Of a DNA stretch of 50,863 nucleotides, positions 18,526 through 26,962 are shown piece by piece. Location: the NCBI GenBank assembly GCA_905478925.1, contig CAJQKQ010000055.1:1-50863 (forward strand). Direction: 5' to 3'. The DNA comes from an uncultured Verrucomicrobiales bacterium (GTDB lineage Bacteria; Verrucomicrobiota; Verrucomicrobiia; Verrucomicrobiales; Akkermansiaceae). The position numbers and the translations under genes were made by a program. The notes below the pieces were generated by a model. It did no database searches and was not told where the DNA came from. It saw only the letters and a program-made list of their open reading frames with translations. Numbering within the stretch: the stretch's first letter is position 1; every line of letters begins with the position of its first letter.

Positions 18526-18852
18526 ATGGCAACAACCACAAAAAGAACCCGGTTTTCCCGGAGACTTCCAGACCACGTGACCGATGAACTCTGCAACGTC
18601 CTTACTGAAAAGAAGGTGTTCGGATTCAACGACCTATTCGAAAGGGTCTTCGAAAACCTCAAACAGCGCAATGCCGTCAGCGGCGGAGAAGAAATGCTTC
18701 GCCTTCGTTCTTACGAGAAGCTGCAGAACCTGGTGAACAGGGGTCTGGTAGAGAAACTCGGCAAGGAGTACAAGGGTACAGCCCGGGTTCACGAAGCTTC
18801 CAGCGCATACGCTGCAGCCCAAGAGGCTAAAGCTGCTGAAGCGGAGGCCTGA
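18526..18852 (+). CDS. Small conserved protein, possible winged helix
   Basis: A 108-residue protein that I do not recognise. The start MATTTKRTRFSRRLPDHVTD is basic. The middle (about residues 30-85, with FGFNDLFERVFENLKQRN, then a helix YEKLQNLVNRGLVEKLGKEYKG) has the look of a winged-helix domain ending in a two-strand wing. The tail is an Ala/Glu-rich helix. The 95-base upstream region is unusually AT-rich for this genome and probably contains its promoter. A strong terminator follows. High expression of a small nucleic-acid-binding protein is plausible but unproven. Confidence 0.65.
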   Translation: MATTTKRTRFSRRLPDHVTDELCNVLTEKKVFGFNDLFERVFENLKQRNAVSGGEEMLRLRSYEKLQNLVNRGLVEKLGKEYKGTARVHEASSAYAAAQEAKAAEAEA

Positions 18853-18874
18853 TCCTTCGGAATCATTTCCTGAC

Positions 18875-18912
18875 AAAACCCGCGCCATGTTATGTGGTGC
18901 GGGTTTTTTTTC
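18875..18912 (+). terminator. Intrinsic terminator
   Basis: AAAACCCGC (18875-18883) pairs with GCGGGTTTT (18899-18907), continued by CCA/TGG across one G-T pair, and followed by a run of T. It lies 23 bases after the small conserved gene. Confidence 0.92.
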
Positions 18913-18970
18913 TACCCAAGCTGAATCCTAGCCGTTACGAAGTCGGCGCAACGCTTTCCCAATCGCAGCC

Positions 18971-19345
18971 ATGCCAGAAAACTACCTTCCCGTCCTCTTG
19001 CAGGTGCTCATCGCGCTCGGTTTCGCGGTGACAACACTCGTCCTCAGCGTTGTCTTCGGTCGCTCCGCACGCCGCAACGCCACCAAGGACAGCGCCTACG
19101 AATGCGGGATGATCCCGATCGGCGAGGGTTCCCCGCGCTTTTCCGTTAAATTTTACCTCGTGGCCATGCTGTTCGTTATCTTCGACATCGAGGTGGTCTT
19201 CATGTACCCGTGGGCTGTCCAGTTCCGGGATCTCGCGATGCAGCACGGGCCAACCGCCCTTGCAAGCATGGCCGGCTTCGCCGGGATCCTTGCGATCGCA
19301 TACGTTTATGCCCTGAAAAAAGGCGCGCTCAACTGGAAGAGCTGA
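18971..19345 (+). CDS. nuoA: NADH-quinone oxidoreductase subunit A
   Basis: A 124-residue membrane subunit of complex I. Three hydrophobic helices are visible: residues 7-28, 62-82 and 96-116. The loop YECGMIPIGEGSPRFSVKFYLVAMLFVIFDIE contains the conserved C-G and F-D-I-E residues of the proton-path region. No nuoB or other nuo gene follows, so subunit A is detached from the rest of the complex I operon. The next gene, a Dabb protein, starts 20 bases later and may be co-transcribed. Confidence 0.95.
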   Translation: MPENYLPVLLQVLIALGFAVTTLVLSVVFGRSARRNATKDSAYECGMIPIGEGSPRFSVKFYLVAMLFVIFDIEVVFMYPWAVQFRDLAMQHGPTALASMAGFAGILAIAYVYALKKGALNWKS

Positions 19346-19365
19346 GCCCCACAGCTCCTGCGCAA

Positions 19366-19683
19366 ATGATCCATCACGTCATCTACCTTCAGCTAAACGA
19401 TCCCAAGGGAACGGAAGTGCTGGAGGAAATGGTGAGGGCGGCGCGGACATGGCTCCTGAAAATCCCGGAGGTACTCTCGGTTCGATCCGGCAGGAACCTC
19501 GACCCGGAATCCCAATGGCATTTTTTTTATTCCTACGAGGTCGATTCCATGGAGAAGCTCAGCCTTGTCGGGGAAGACCCGTTCCATCTCAAATTCATCC
19601 AGCAGTTCGTCAAGCCGCACACGCACAACCAGTTCGAGATGAGCTTTGAGCTCGATCCATCCCGTGACTTGAAATATTCGTAG
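19366..19683 (+). CDS. Dabb (stress-responsive A/B barrel) protein
   Basis: A 105-residue protein with the dimeric alpha-beta barrel signature: starts MIHHVIYLQL, then a helix EVLEEMVRAARTWLLKIPEV, strand VRSGRNL, and a C-terminal part DPFHLKFIQQFVKPHTH. Such proteins include olivetolic acid cyclase-like and stress-induced members; the bacterial function is mostly unknown. The ATG at 19366 is chosen because the upstream frame overlaps nuoA. Twenty bases separate it from nuoA. Confidence 0.75.
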   Translation: MIHHVIYLQLNDPKGTEVLEEMVRAARTWLLKIPEVLSVRSGRNLDPESQWHFFYSYEVDSMEKLSLVGEDPFHLKFIQQFVKPHTHNQFEMSFELDPSRDLKYS

Positions 19684-19796
19684 CCGCGGATGGCTGTGGG
19701 GATGCGAATCAGAAATTGATACGATCCGCACTTGAAAACAATCCCGGTTGCGAACAGGTTCCGCATCCGGTCAACCACCGGAAGAAATAGAGAAAA

Positions 19797-21533
19797 ATGG
19801 TCTCCCCGATTCAGATACCCGACAACGCACCTTTCACGCCAGAGCAACGGCAGTGGCTCGGCGGATTCATGGCACAGCTGCTGGTGCAGGCCTCCGGAGC
19901 TCCGCTGCCATCCGGACCCGCCGTTCCCGTGACGGTGCTTTTCGGATCTCAGACCGGCACGGCCGAGGGTCTGGCGAAAAAATTGGTAAAGAAACTGAAG
20001 AAAGGGAATTTCGAGCCGAACATGCAGGACATGGGGACCTATGACAGGGATAACCTGTCCAAGGAGAAAAACCTTCTCATCATCACCTCCACCTACGGCG
20101 ACGGCGAGCCGCCGGATTCCGCGCTGGAGCTCCACACTTGGCTGATGAGCGATGCGCCGCCCGCCCTTGCCGGGGTGAGTTACTCCGTCCTCTCGCTCGG
20201 CGACAGCTCCTATCCGGATTTCTGCCAGTGCGGCACCGAGTTTGACTCCCGCCTTGAGGCTCTGGGCGCGACCCGGATCCATCCGCGAGTCGATGTCGAT
20301 GTCGATCCCGATGAGCCGTACGCCGAGTGGTCCAAGGCGGTGATCGCAATCCTTGCCCCGGACAACGGAGCCGTGGAATCCAACGGTACGGCCACCGATG
20401 AGATCGAGGAAGGCGGGTTTTCCAAAAAGCGGCCATTCCCTTCTGCCGTTGTCAAAAACTACAACCTCAACGGCCCGGGCCCGAAGCAGACGAACCAGGT
20501 GGAGATTTCCCTCGAAGGCTCAGAGCTCTCCTATGAAGTGGGTGATGCGCTTGGTGTTTATCCGGAGAACCCGGAGGACGTGGTTGATGAAATCATAGCG
20601 GCGCTACCATTTCGGGCGGGAGAGGTGCCGACCTCCACCGGCGAGGAAGTCAGCCTCCGCGAGGCACTGATCCGCCACTACGACATCGGGAACATCAACA
20701 AGTCGCTCATTTGCAAATGGCAAAAGCGCAGCGGCTCGCCGTACCTTCGCTCGCTCGTCGAGGCGGACGAGAGGAAGGCGTGGGAGAATTTCTGTTGGGG
20801 ACGCGACCTCATCGATTTGGTGCTCAACTATCCGGCCGACTTCACCGATGGAGAGGATTTCGTCACCATCCTGAAAAAGCTTCAACCGCGGCTGTACTCG
20901 ATCGCCTCGAGCCCGAAGGCGCATCCCGGCGAGGTTCATCTCTGCGTCGGCATCGTCCGCTACGACAGCCACGGCAGGAAGCGCGGTGGAATTTGTTCCA
21001 CCTACCTTGGAGATCGCCTGACGGATGACTCCAAGCCCGGCGTCTACGTCCACAGCAACAACGCCTTCCGTCTCCCTGCGGACGGCGATGTGCCGGTGAT
21101 CATGGTCGGCCCCGGAACCGGTATTGCACCCTTCCGTGCCTTTCTCGAAGAGCGCAAGGCCACCGCCGCCAAGGGTAAGAACTGGCTGTTCTTCGGAAAC
21201 CCGCACAGCGCGACCGACTATCTTTACGGCGACGAGCTAGATGGCTTCGTCAAGGACGGCACGCTTGGCCGCCTCGATCTTGCATGGTCGCGCGACCAGA
21301 AGGAAAAGGTCTACGTTCAGAATCTCATGCTCGAAAATGGCGCGGAGATGTGGAAATGGTTCCAGGAAGGTGCCGCCTTCTACGTTTGCGGGGACGCCTC
21401 ACGCATGGCCAAAGATGTCGATGCGGCCTTGCTCAGCATCGCCACGGAACACGGCAAGCTTTCCGACGAGGAAGCAGTCGCCTATATCGCACAGCTGAAA
21501 AAGGATAAGCGCTACCTCCGCGACGTCTATTGA
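19797..21533 (+). CDS. cysJ: Sulfite reductase-type diflavin reductase
   Basis: A 578-residue soluble flavoprotein that passes electrons from NADPH through FAD and FMN. The FMN-binding flavodoxin domain (about residues 40-185) has VLFGSQTGTAEGLAKKL, ITSTYGDGEPPD and LSLGDSSYPDFCQCG. The FAD domain follows with RLYSIASSPKAHPGEVHLCV, and the NADPH-binding part has VGPGTGIAPFRAFLEERKA, FFGNPHSATDYLY and YVCGDASRMAKDV, with the C-terminal aromatic KRYLRDVY. These are features of the CysJ family. The haemoprotein partner cysI is not in the window. A weak GAGAAAA precedes the ATG. Confidence 0.92.
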   Translation: MVSPIQIPDNAPFTPEQRQWLGGFMAQLLVQASGAPLPSGPAVPVTVLFGSQTGTAEGLAKKLVKKLKKGNFEPNMQDMGTYDRDNLSKEKNLLIITSTYGDGEPPDSALELHTWLMSDAPPALAGVSYSVLSLGDSSYPDFCQCGTEFDSRLEALGATRIHPRVDVDVDPDEPYAEWSKAVIAILAPDNGAVESNGTATDEIEEGGFSKKRPFPSAVVKNYNLNGPGPKQTNQVEISLEGSELSYEVGDALGVYPENPEDVVDEIIAALPFRAGEVPTSTGEEVSLREALIRHYDIGNINKSLICKWQKRSGSPYLRSLVEADERKAWENFCWGRDLIDLVLNYPADFTDGEDFVTILKKLQPRLYSIASSPKAHPGEVHLCVGIVRYDSHGRKRGGICSTYLGDRLTDDSKPGVYVHSNNAFRLPADGDVPVIMVGPGTGIAPFRAFLEERKATAAKGKNWLFFGNPHSATDYLYGDELDGFVKDGTLGRLDLAWSRDQKEKVYVQNLMLENGAEMWKWFQEGAAFYVCGDASRMAKDVDAALLSIATEHGKLSDEEAVAYIAQLKKDKRYLRDVY

Positions 21534-21541
21534 TGGAGCGT

Positions 21542-21641
21542 ATGGAGCGCGGCTTTTCAAGTCGCGTACTGACGCGCCATTTTCACGTCACGCTCGCGAA
21601 GAAGGGAGCACACGACAGCGGCCTGAAAAGCCGCGCTCTAT
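21542..21641. repeat. Long-range GC palindrome after cysJ
   Basis: Bases 21542-21559 and 21624-21641 are inverse copies with 17 of 18 matches (core GCGCGGCTTTTCA). The left arm also forms a local hairpin with AAGTCGC. It sits between the convergent cysJ and gcvH 3' ends, where it can stop transcription from both sides. Related units are at 2404-2496 and 31453-31479. Confidence 0.75.
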
Positions 21642-21644
21642 ATT

Positions 21645-22031
21645 TCACCCAATCAGCTGGCCGTAAGCGGCGGGAGTCAGGAGGCCGGAAAGCTGATCCG
21701 GCTTGGTGAGCTTGAGTTTGAAAAGCCAGCCAGCGCCGTAGGGGTCGGTGTTTACCAGCGCGGGGTCGGTCTCGACGGCCGGGTTTACCTCGACGATCTC
21801 TCCGGAGACCGGGGCGTAGATGTCGGAAGCGGCTTTGACGGATTCCACCACAGCGGTGGGATCGCCTGCATCCACCGTTTTGCCGAGCGCGGGGAGTTCC
21901 ACGAAAACGACATCGGTGAGTTCGGCCTGGGCGTGGTTCGAGATTCCGACGGTGGCGGTGTCGCCTTCCACGCGCGACCATTCATGGGAGGATTGGAAAA
22001 GGAGATCTGCGGGGATTTCGGATGCGCTCAT
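21645..22031 (-). CDS. gcvH: Glycine cleavage system H protein
   Basis: The 128-residue lipoyl carrier that shuttles the aminomethyl group between the P, T and L proteins. The lipoylated lysine is K66 in VVESVKAASDIYAPVSG. The start region SSHEWSRVEGDTATVGIS and the C-terminal GAGWLFKLKLTKP are canonical. It lies 17 bases downstream of gcvT in one operon; gcvP is not in the window. Confidence 0.96.
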   Translation of the reverse strand: MSASEIPADLLFQSSHEWSRVEGDTATVGISNHAQAELTDVVFVELPALGKTVDAGDPTAVVESVKAASDIYAPVSGEIVEVNPAVETDPALVNTDPYGAGWLFKLKLTKPDQLSGLLTPAAYGQLIG

Positions 22032-22048
22032 GTAGGAGGGTTTGTGGG

Positions 22049-23128
22049 CTATTTGGATTTTTTAAGGAAGGGTTTTTTGACGGTGACGGCCTTGAATTGG
22101 CGGCCGCGGACATCGATGAGAAGCGGAGTGCCGGGTTTCGAGAAGGCGGTGGGCAGGTAGGCCATCGCGATCCCTTTGCCGAGAGTCGGGGATAGCACGC
22201 CGCTGGAGAGTTCGCCGAGGGTTTCACGATCGGAGCTGAGGACGGCATAATGTGGCCGCGGTGGCGGTCCCTTCTCGGTGAGTTCGATGGCGGTGAGCTT
22301 CGTTTCCGGGCCATTCTGTTTCTGCGAGATGAGGATTTCGCGGCCGATGAATTCGGATTTCCCGAGATCGCAGAAGAAGCCGAGGCCCGCCTGGATTGGT
22401 GAGCGTTGCGGGGAAAGGTCGTTGCCGTTGAGGGGGTAGCACATTTCCAGGCGGAGGGTGTCGCGGGCTCCGAGTCCGCAGGCCGTGGCACCGGCCTCGA
22501 TGAACTTCATGAACCAAACGGAGCCTTCGGCGGCGGGGCAGAAGAACTCGTATCCGTCCTCACCGGTGTAGCCGGTGCGGCAGACGGTTGCGCCGGAAGC
22601 GAGCCGGGTGATGCCGTTGCGGGGCGGCAGGGATTCCGCAGGGAAAAGCTTCGCGAAAATTTCCGCTGCATCCGGCCCCTGAACCGCGAGCCCCGCCCAA
22701 GCGTCGGACTCATTGCGAAGTATGACGCCGGATTCGAGGTGTTTCTCCATCCACGCGAGATCCTCCGGAATCATGGAGGCGTTGACGACGAGCAGGGTTT
22801 CCGTATCAGAAATGCGGTATGCGATGAGGTCGTCGATGACGCCGCCGCCATGGTTGAGCATCATGGTGTATTGGCCTTCGCCGGGCTTGAGCTTGCCGAG
22901 GTTGTTGGTGAGCAGTCGGTCGAGCCAGGCGAGGTGGTTTTCGCCGCTGACGAAGATCTGCCCCATGTGGGAGATGTCGAAAATGCCGGCCTTCTCCCGC
23001 ACGGCGGCGTGCTCGGTGAGTATCGAGGAATACTGGACCGGCATGGCCCAGCCGCCGAAGGGGATGAGGCGTGCGCCGAGCGCGAGGTGGGCGGCTTCGA
23101 GCGGGGAGTGGAGAACGGTTTCTGACAC
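22049..23128 (-). CDS. gcvT: Glycine cleavage system aminomethyltransferase (T protein)
   Basis: A 359-residue enzyme that transfers the methylene group from the H protein to tetrahydrofolate and releases ammonia. Recognisable blocks include IPFGGWAMPVQYSS near residue 22, GIFDISHMGQI, the segment LMLNHGGGVIDDLIAYR-like (here TMMLNHGGGVIDDL) with the catalytic aspartate, and GYTGEDGYEFF. The C-terminal barrel follows SPTLGKGIAMAYLP. The gene is divergent from the rhomboid-like gene with 64 bases between starts. No glycine riboswitch fits in that gap. Confidence 0.96.
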   Translation of the reverse strand: MSETVLHSPLEAAHLALGARLIPFGGWAMPVQYSSILTEHAAVREKAGIFDISHMGQIFVSGENHLAWLDRLLTNNLGKLKPGEGQYTMMLNHGGGVIDDLIAYRISDTETLLVVNASMIPEDLAWMEKHLESGVILRNESDAWAGLAVQGPDAAEIFAKLFPAESLPPRNGITRLASGATVCRTGYTGEDGYEFFCPAAEGSVWFMKFIEAGATACGLGARDTLRLEMCYPLNGNDLSPQRSPIQAGLGFFCDLGKSEFIGREILISQKQNGPETKLTAIELTEKGPPPRPHYAVLSSDRETLGELSSGVLSPTLGKGIAMAYLPTAFSKPGTPLLIDVRGRQFKAVTVKKPFLKKSK

Positions 23129-23192
23129 GCGTGGAGTTTCGGCATGCCGGAGGTGCTTGTCAATCGGGCGCGGGTGATGGAGGGTTCCGGGA

Positions 23193-23978
23193 ATGGAATT
23201 TCTGGATAAATGGGAGAGGAAGCTCGGGTGGATGTCGTTCCCCGGGGTGCTGAAATATTACGCGCTCTTCCACGTGATGGTTTTCCTGCTGCAGTTTGTG
23301 AATCCGCAGATCGGGCAGGTTCTGGATTTCGACCGCGAAAAAATCATGTCCGGGGAGGTTTGGCGGCTGGTGACTTTCCTTTTCGCCGACAGCGGGTTCA
23401 AAGGATTGGGCGGCTTCGCGATGCTGTTCCTGTTTTTCATGGTGATGATCGCCTTCATGATGAACGACGCGCTTGAGGGGGCGTGGGGCGTTTTCCGCAC
23501 GAGCCTGTTCCATTACACCGCGTTCGCGGGTCTCCTGATCGCAAATTTCCTTTATGGCGAGCCGATGTCCGGCAGCGGGCTTTTCGTTTATTCCTCTGCA
23601 TTCTTCGCTTTCGCGACACTGTTCCCAAGGCATGAGTTCCTGATGTTCCTGATCATCCCGGTGCAAGTGCGGTGGCTCGCAATGCTGCTGGGCGGCTTGT
23701 TGGTATTCGGCGCCCTTGGGCAGCCATTGTATCTGGGCTACCTGCTTCTTGCGTTCGGAAACTACCTGCTGTGGGCGGGGATTCCCGCGATACGCGGACA
23801 GGCGCGGGCGATCGAGTCGGCGGGGAGGAAGAAAAAGTTTGAGAATGCAAAGGCCGGCGAGGATTCGTCATTTCACCGCTGCGCGAAATGCGGGAGGACT
23901 GAGGTTTCGGATCGCGATCTGGAGTTCCGTATGGCCGAGGACGGTGAGGAATACTGCGAAGATCATCTCGAGGGCTGA
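23193..23978 (+). CDS. Rhomboid-like membrane protein, probably inactive
   Basis: A 261-residue protein with about five or six membrane helices between residues 20 and 205. The organisation resembles rhomboid proteases: LFHVMVFLLQF, then EKIMSGEVWRLVTFLFADSG (the typical W-R motif of L1), then FVYSSAFFAFATLF. The catalytic GxSG serine is replaced by YSSA and the matching histidine is not evident, so it is probably a pseudoprotease. The soluble C-terminus has a small zinc-ribbon type motif, CAKCGRTE and YCEDH. Its role is unknown. Confidence 0.6.
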   Translation: MEFLDKWERKLGWMSFPGVLKYYALFHVMVFLLQFVNPQIGQVLDFDREKIMSGEVWRLVTFLFADSGFKGLGGFAMLFLFFMVMIAFMMNDALEGAWGVFRTSLFHYTAFAGLLIANFLYGEPMSGSGLFVYSSAFFAFATLFPRHEFLMFLIIPVQVRWLAMLLGGLLVFGALGQPLYLGYLLLAFGNYLLWAGIPAIRGQARAIESAGRKKKFENAKAGEDSSFHRCAKCGRTEVSDRDLEFRMAEDGEEYCEDHLEG

Positions 23979-24022
23979 TATTTTTCTTTTCCATGGTCGT
24001 CGGTCGTTCAAGTTAGTTACTC

Positions 24023-24709
24023 ATGATCAAGTATATCGGTATCGGCATCCTCTTCCTCCTAGTAGCAGGGAGTTGGTTCATGTTTTACAAGACTGGTGAC
24101 GAGGGGAGAGATATCGAAAAGAAGATCAATCTGCTTTACGAAAGGGGAGATCCGGAGGAGCAGGTGCCCGAACTCAAGACGAAGATGCACGGCATCGAGG
24201 GGCAGCGTGTATTTTCCGGCATCCTGCTGTCGTTTCTTAGCGCGGGTCTCGTCGGCATTGTGTTCGTGACCGAGGTGCTGCCGATTTTCGCGCAGAAACT
24301 TACGCATGCCGTATATGACAGCGGTGAGGAGGTGGAGCAGGACGCCTTCCACGATGCGCGAGTGCTGATGGCGCAGGGCGAATGGGAGGCTGCGATTGAG
24401 TCGTTCAAGGAGGCGGCCGAGGGCGATCCGCTCAATCGCATGCCCTACGTGGAGATTGCGAAGATTCAAAAAGTTCATCTCGAGGATCCTATGGCCTCGA
24501 TCATGACTCTGCGCGAAGCCATTGAGGGTCAGGAATGGGAGGAGAAGGATGCCGCATTCCTGCTGTTCCGCCTTGCCGAGCTTTACGACAAGGATACGGA
24601 GGATCGCGAGTCGGCGGTAGCGATCATGGAGCAGGTGATGGAACAGTTCCCTGAAACGCGGCACTCGGCAAATGCCCGGACCAAGCTTCACGAATGGGGC
24701 ATGGCATAA
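24023..24709 (+). CDS. Membrane protein with TPR-like repeats
   Basis: A 228-residue protein that I do not recognise in detail. A first membrane helix (residues 3-22) is followed by a short charged loop with paired E and K, and a second helix (about residues 64-90, GILLSFLSAGLVGIVFVTEV). The rest is soluble and helical with tetratricopeptide-like units: ARVLMAQGEWEAAIESFKEA, AEIAKIQ-like and LFRLAELYDKDTEDRESAVA. It probably scaffolds other proteins. It lies six bases before comEC, so the two are likely co-transcribed. Confidence 0.65.
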   Translation: MIKYIGIGILFLLVAGSWFMFYKTGDEGRDIEKKINLLYERGDPEEQVPELKTKMHGIEGQRVFSGILLSFLSAGLVGIVFVTEVLPIFAQKLTHAVYDSGEEVEQDAFHDARVLMAQGEWEAAIESFKEAAEGDPLNRMPYVEIAKIQKVHLEDPMASIMTLREAIEGQEWEEKDAAFLLFRLAELYDKDTEDRESAVAIMEQVMEQFPETRHSANARTKLHEWGMA

Positions 24710-24715
24710 ACGGGG

Positions 24716-26959
24716 ATGGCAGATGCACTCAGGCGGTTGTGGGTGAAACGGCCGCTGTTCCTACTGGCTGCGGGTGTTGTCGCCGTCATCGGGCTGGGAG
24801 GGATTGACCCACGGCTTGGCTGGATCGGTTGCGCGTTGCTTGCCGTGCCGGTCTGTATCGTGGCGGGTTGGAAAACCGGGGCCGCCGCCATGGCGCTTGC
24901 TGCTCTGCTCTTGGTGGAAGTGGGTTGGAGGGATGCCCGGCAGGCGGCCGATGAGGCAGAGCTCTCCGGCTTGGGATTCAGCCGTGCCGATGCACGATTG
25001 ATTGAGGATGGCTATGGGCAGAACGGGGTGTGGAGCGGCACAGCAAGGCTTCGCGGAGGTGATTTCGATGGCAGGAAAATCCGATGGGTCGGATTGGGTG
25101 ATCCACCGCCGGCCGGCACCGAACTCACCGCGACAGGTGTTTTCGGAGCCCTTGGAAAGGAGCGGAATCCCGGTGTGCCGGACCGCAGCGAGCGGCTGAG
25201 GGCTGAAGGTGTGGTGGCTGTTTTCCGTGCGAACGGTATGCGTGGGCGCCAATGGATCGGGCCATTCAGCGAGTGGGCAGGGGAGCTCAAACAAGCATTC
25301 CGCGAAAGCATTGTCGCGGGACTCGATGAGGATGGTTTGCCGGTGAAAGTGATTGGAGCGGTGGTTCTGGGGGAGCGATCGCCGGACTCGCTGGGTCTTG
25401 TGCGGGATTTCCGCGAGAGCGGAACGCTGCATGTTTTCACGGTCAGCGGTATGCACGTGATGATGCTCGGTAGCATGGTCTGGTTTGCGCTGAAATGGAT
25501 GGGCGTTCCAAGGCGTTGGGCGATTCCCGCCATCATCGTTGCGATGTTCGCGTATGCCTGGTTGACGGGGAACGGGCCGGCTGCCGTCCGTGCGGCGTGG
25601 ATGGGTGCAGTATTCTTGGGTTCCTTCGCGCTCCGCAGGCGCACCGATTTGCTCAATGCGCTTGGAGCCGTGCTCCTTGTTTCGCTTTTGTTCGATCCGC
25701 GCATGATCCGGATGCCGGGGGTGCAGCTTTCCTACGGCGTGGTTGCAGCGATCGGCCTAGGAACCGCAGTGGCGCGGCGCTGTTTTGCCTGGATCGCAGA
25801 GGAGGAGGCATTTCTCCCGGCGAGTGAAATGGGATTCTGGGCAAGAGGGTGGCTGGGATTCCGTAGAAAACTCGCGGAGGCATTCTCCGTTTCCACCGCC
25901 GCCTCGATCGGCTCCGCGCCGCTCTCCGCATTCCATTTCGGCCTGGTTGCACCGATCTCGGTAGTCGCAACAGTGGCCTTGGTTCCGATGGTGTATGCGC
26001 TTCTTGCCATCGCCCTCATATCCTCGCTGTTGCATCCCTTCTGGAACAGCGGATCAGTTTTCCTGAACCGTGGGAATGCATTCGTCGCAGAGGCTTGTGC
26101 CAGCACCGCAAAAGCATTCGCAAGTCTGCCCGGAGCATCGGTATCGGTTCGCTCCCCGGAGGCAGATACTCTGGTGATTTACGATCTCGGATACGGGGCT
26201 TCTGCGGCGTGCTTCGCATCCCGGGCGGGGAATTCTTTCCTCATCGATTTGGGAGGTGAATTCTCGCTCGAACGCGAGATCGGCCCATCTCTGTTGAAGC
26301 TGGGGATGAAGCCGGATTCCGCGATTCTCACGCATACCGATGCCGGGCACCTCGCGGCTCCGGGGCTTGTGATGGAGATGTTCCCGCTGCGGCAGGTGGC
26401 GAGCGGAATGACTGGATCTCAGGGTTCGGTCGCGCAGAAATGGGCGAGGCTTGGAGCAGAAACGATACGGATTTCCGAGCCCAGGCGAGGCGACCTGCTG
26501 GACTTCGGGGCAGGTGCGTGGGGCGAGATCCTGCTCTCACCTGCCGATGGTTTGTTGGGATCGGTAGCGGATGACAAGAGCCTGGTTTTCCGGCTTCATT
26601 GGCGGGATAGAAAAATCCTCTTCACCGGCGATGCAGGCCGCCTGAGTGAACAGGCGCTGTTGGAGTCCGGGATCGACCTGCGGGCGGATGTGATCGTCGC
26701 CGGATTGCATGAGAGTGAGCTCAGTCTTACCGAAGCCTTCGTTGCGGCGGTCAACCCGCAGGTGATTGTCATCCCGCGGCCGGCGGGATGCGAGATGGAT
26801 TTGTACCGCACATCACTGGAAAAATGGTGGCGGAAAGAAGGAGTTGAGGTCATCGACCAAATGGAAACGGGAGGTCTCACCGTCACGGTCGGCGAGGAGG
26901 GCGAGTTGCTGTTCCAAGGTTTCTTCGATGGCTCGCAAACAACCGTTCCGGTGCGCTGA
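24716..26959 (+). CDS. comEC: ComEC/Rec2-family DNA uptake channel
   Basis: A 747-residue inner-membrane protein for transport of single-stranded DNA in natural transformation. Residues 1-75 are hydrophobic helices. The N-terminal soluble part holds LRGGDFDGRKIRWVGLGD, an OB-fold-like segment. The competence domain contains HVFTVSGMHVMML near residue 240 and a series of helices to about 475. The C-terminal beta-lactamase-like domain begins near residue 490. Its metal motif, normally H-x-D-x-D-H, reads H540-T-D-A-G-H545, lacking one aspartate. Other competence genes are not in the window. Confidence 0.85.
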   Translation: MADALRRLWVKRPLFLLAAGVVAVIGLGGIDPRLGWIGCALLAVPVCIVAGWKTGAAAMALAALLLVEVGWRDARQAADEAELSGLGFSRADARLIEDGYGQNGVWSGTARLRGGDFDGRKIRWVGLGDPPPAGTELTATGVFGALGKERNPGVPDRSERLRAEGVVAVFRANGMRGRQWIGPFSEWAGELKQAFRESIVAGLDEDGLPVKVIGAVVLGERSPDSLGLVRDFRESGTLHVFTVSGMHVMMLGSMVWFALKWMGVPRRWAIPAIIVAMFAYAWLTGNGPAAVRAAWMGAVFLGSFALRRRTDLLNALGAVLLVSLLFDPRMIRMPGVQLSYGVVAAIGLGTAVARRCFAWIAEEEAFLPASEMGFWARGWLGFRRKLAEAFSVSTAASIGSAPLSAFHFGLVAPISVVATVALVPMVYALLAIALISSLLHPFWNSGSVFLNRGNAFVAEACASTAKAFASLPGASVSVRSPEADTLVIYDLGYGASAACFASRAGNSFLIDLGGEFSLEREIGPSLLKLGMKPDSAILTHTDAGHLAAPGLVMEMFPLRQVASGMTGSQGSVAQKWARLGAETIRISEPRRGDLLDFGAGAWGEILLSPADGLLGSVADDKSLVFRLHWRDRKILFTGDAGRLSEQALLESGIDLRADVIVAGLHESELSLTEAFVAAVNPQVIVIPRPAGCEMDLYRTSLEKWWRKEGVEVIDQMETGGLTVTVGEEGELLFQGFFDGSQTTVPVR

Positions 26960-26962
26960 GCT

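Noticed and set aside
23129..23192. Possible glycine riboswitch before gcvT
   Set aside because: Only 64 bases separate gcvT from the divergent gene, too short for the tandem aptamer, and no aptamer core is visible.
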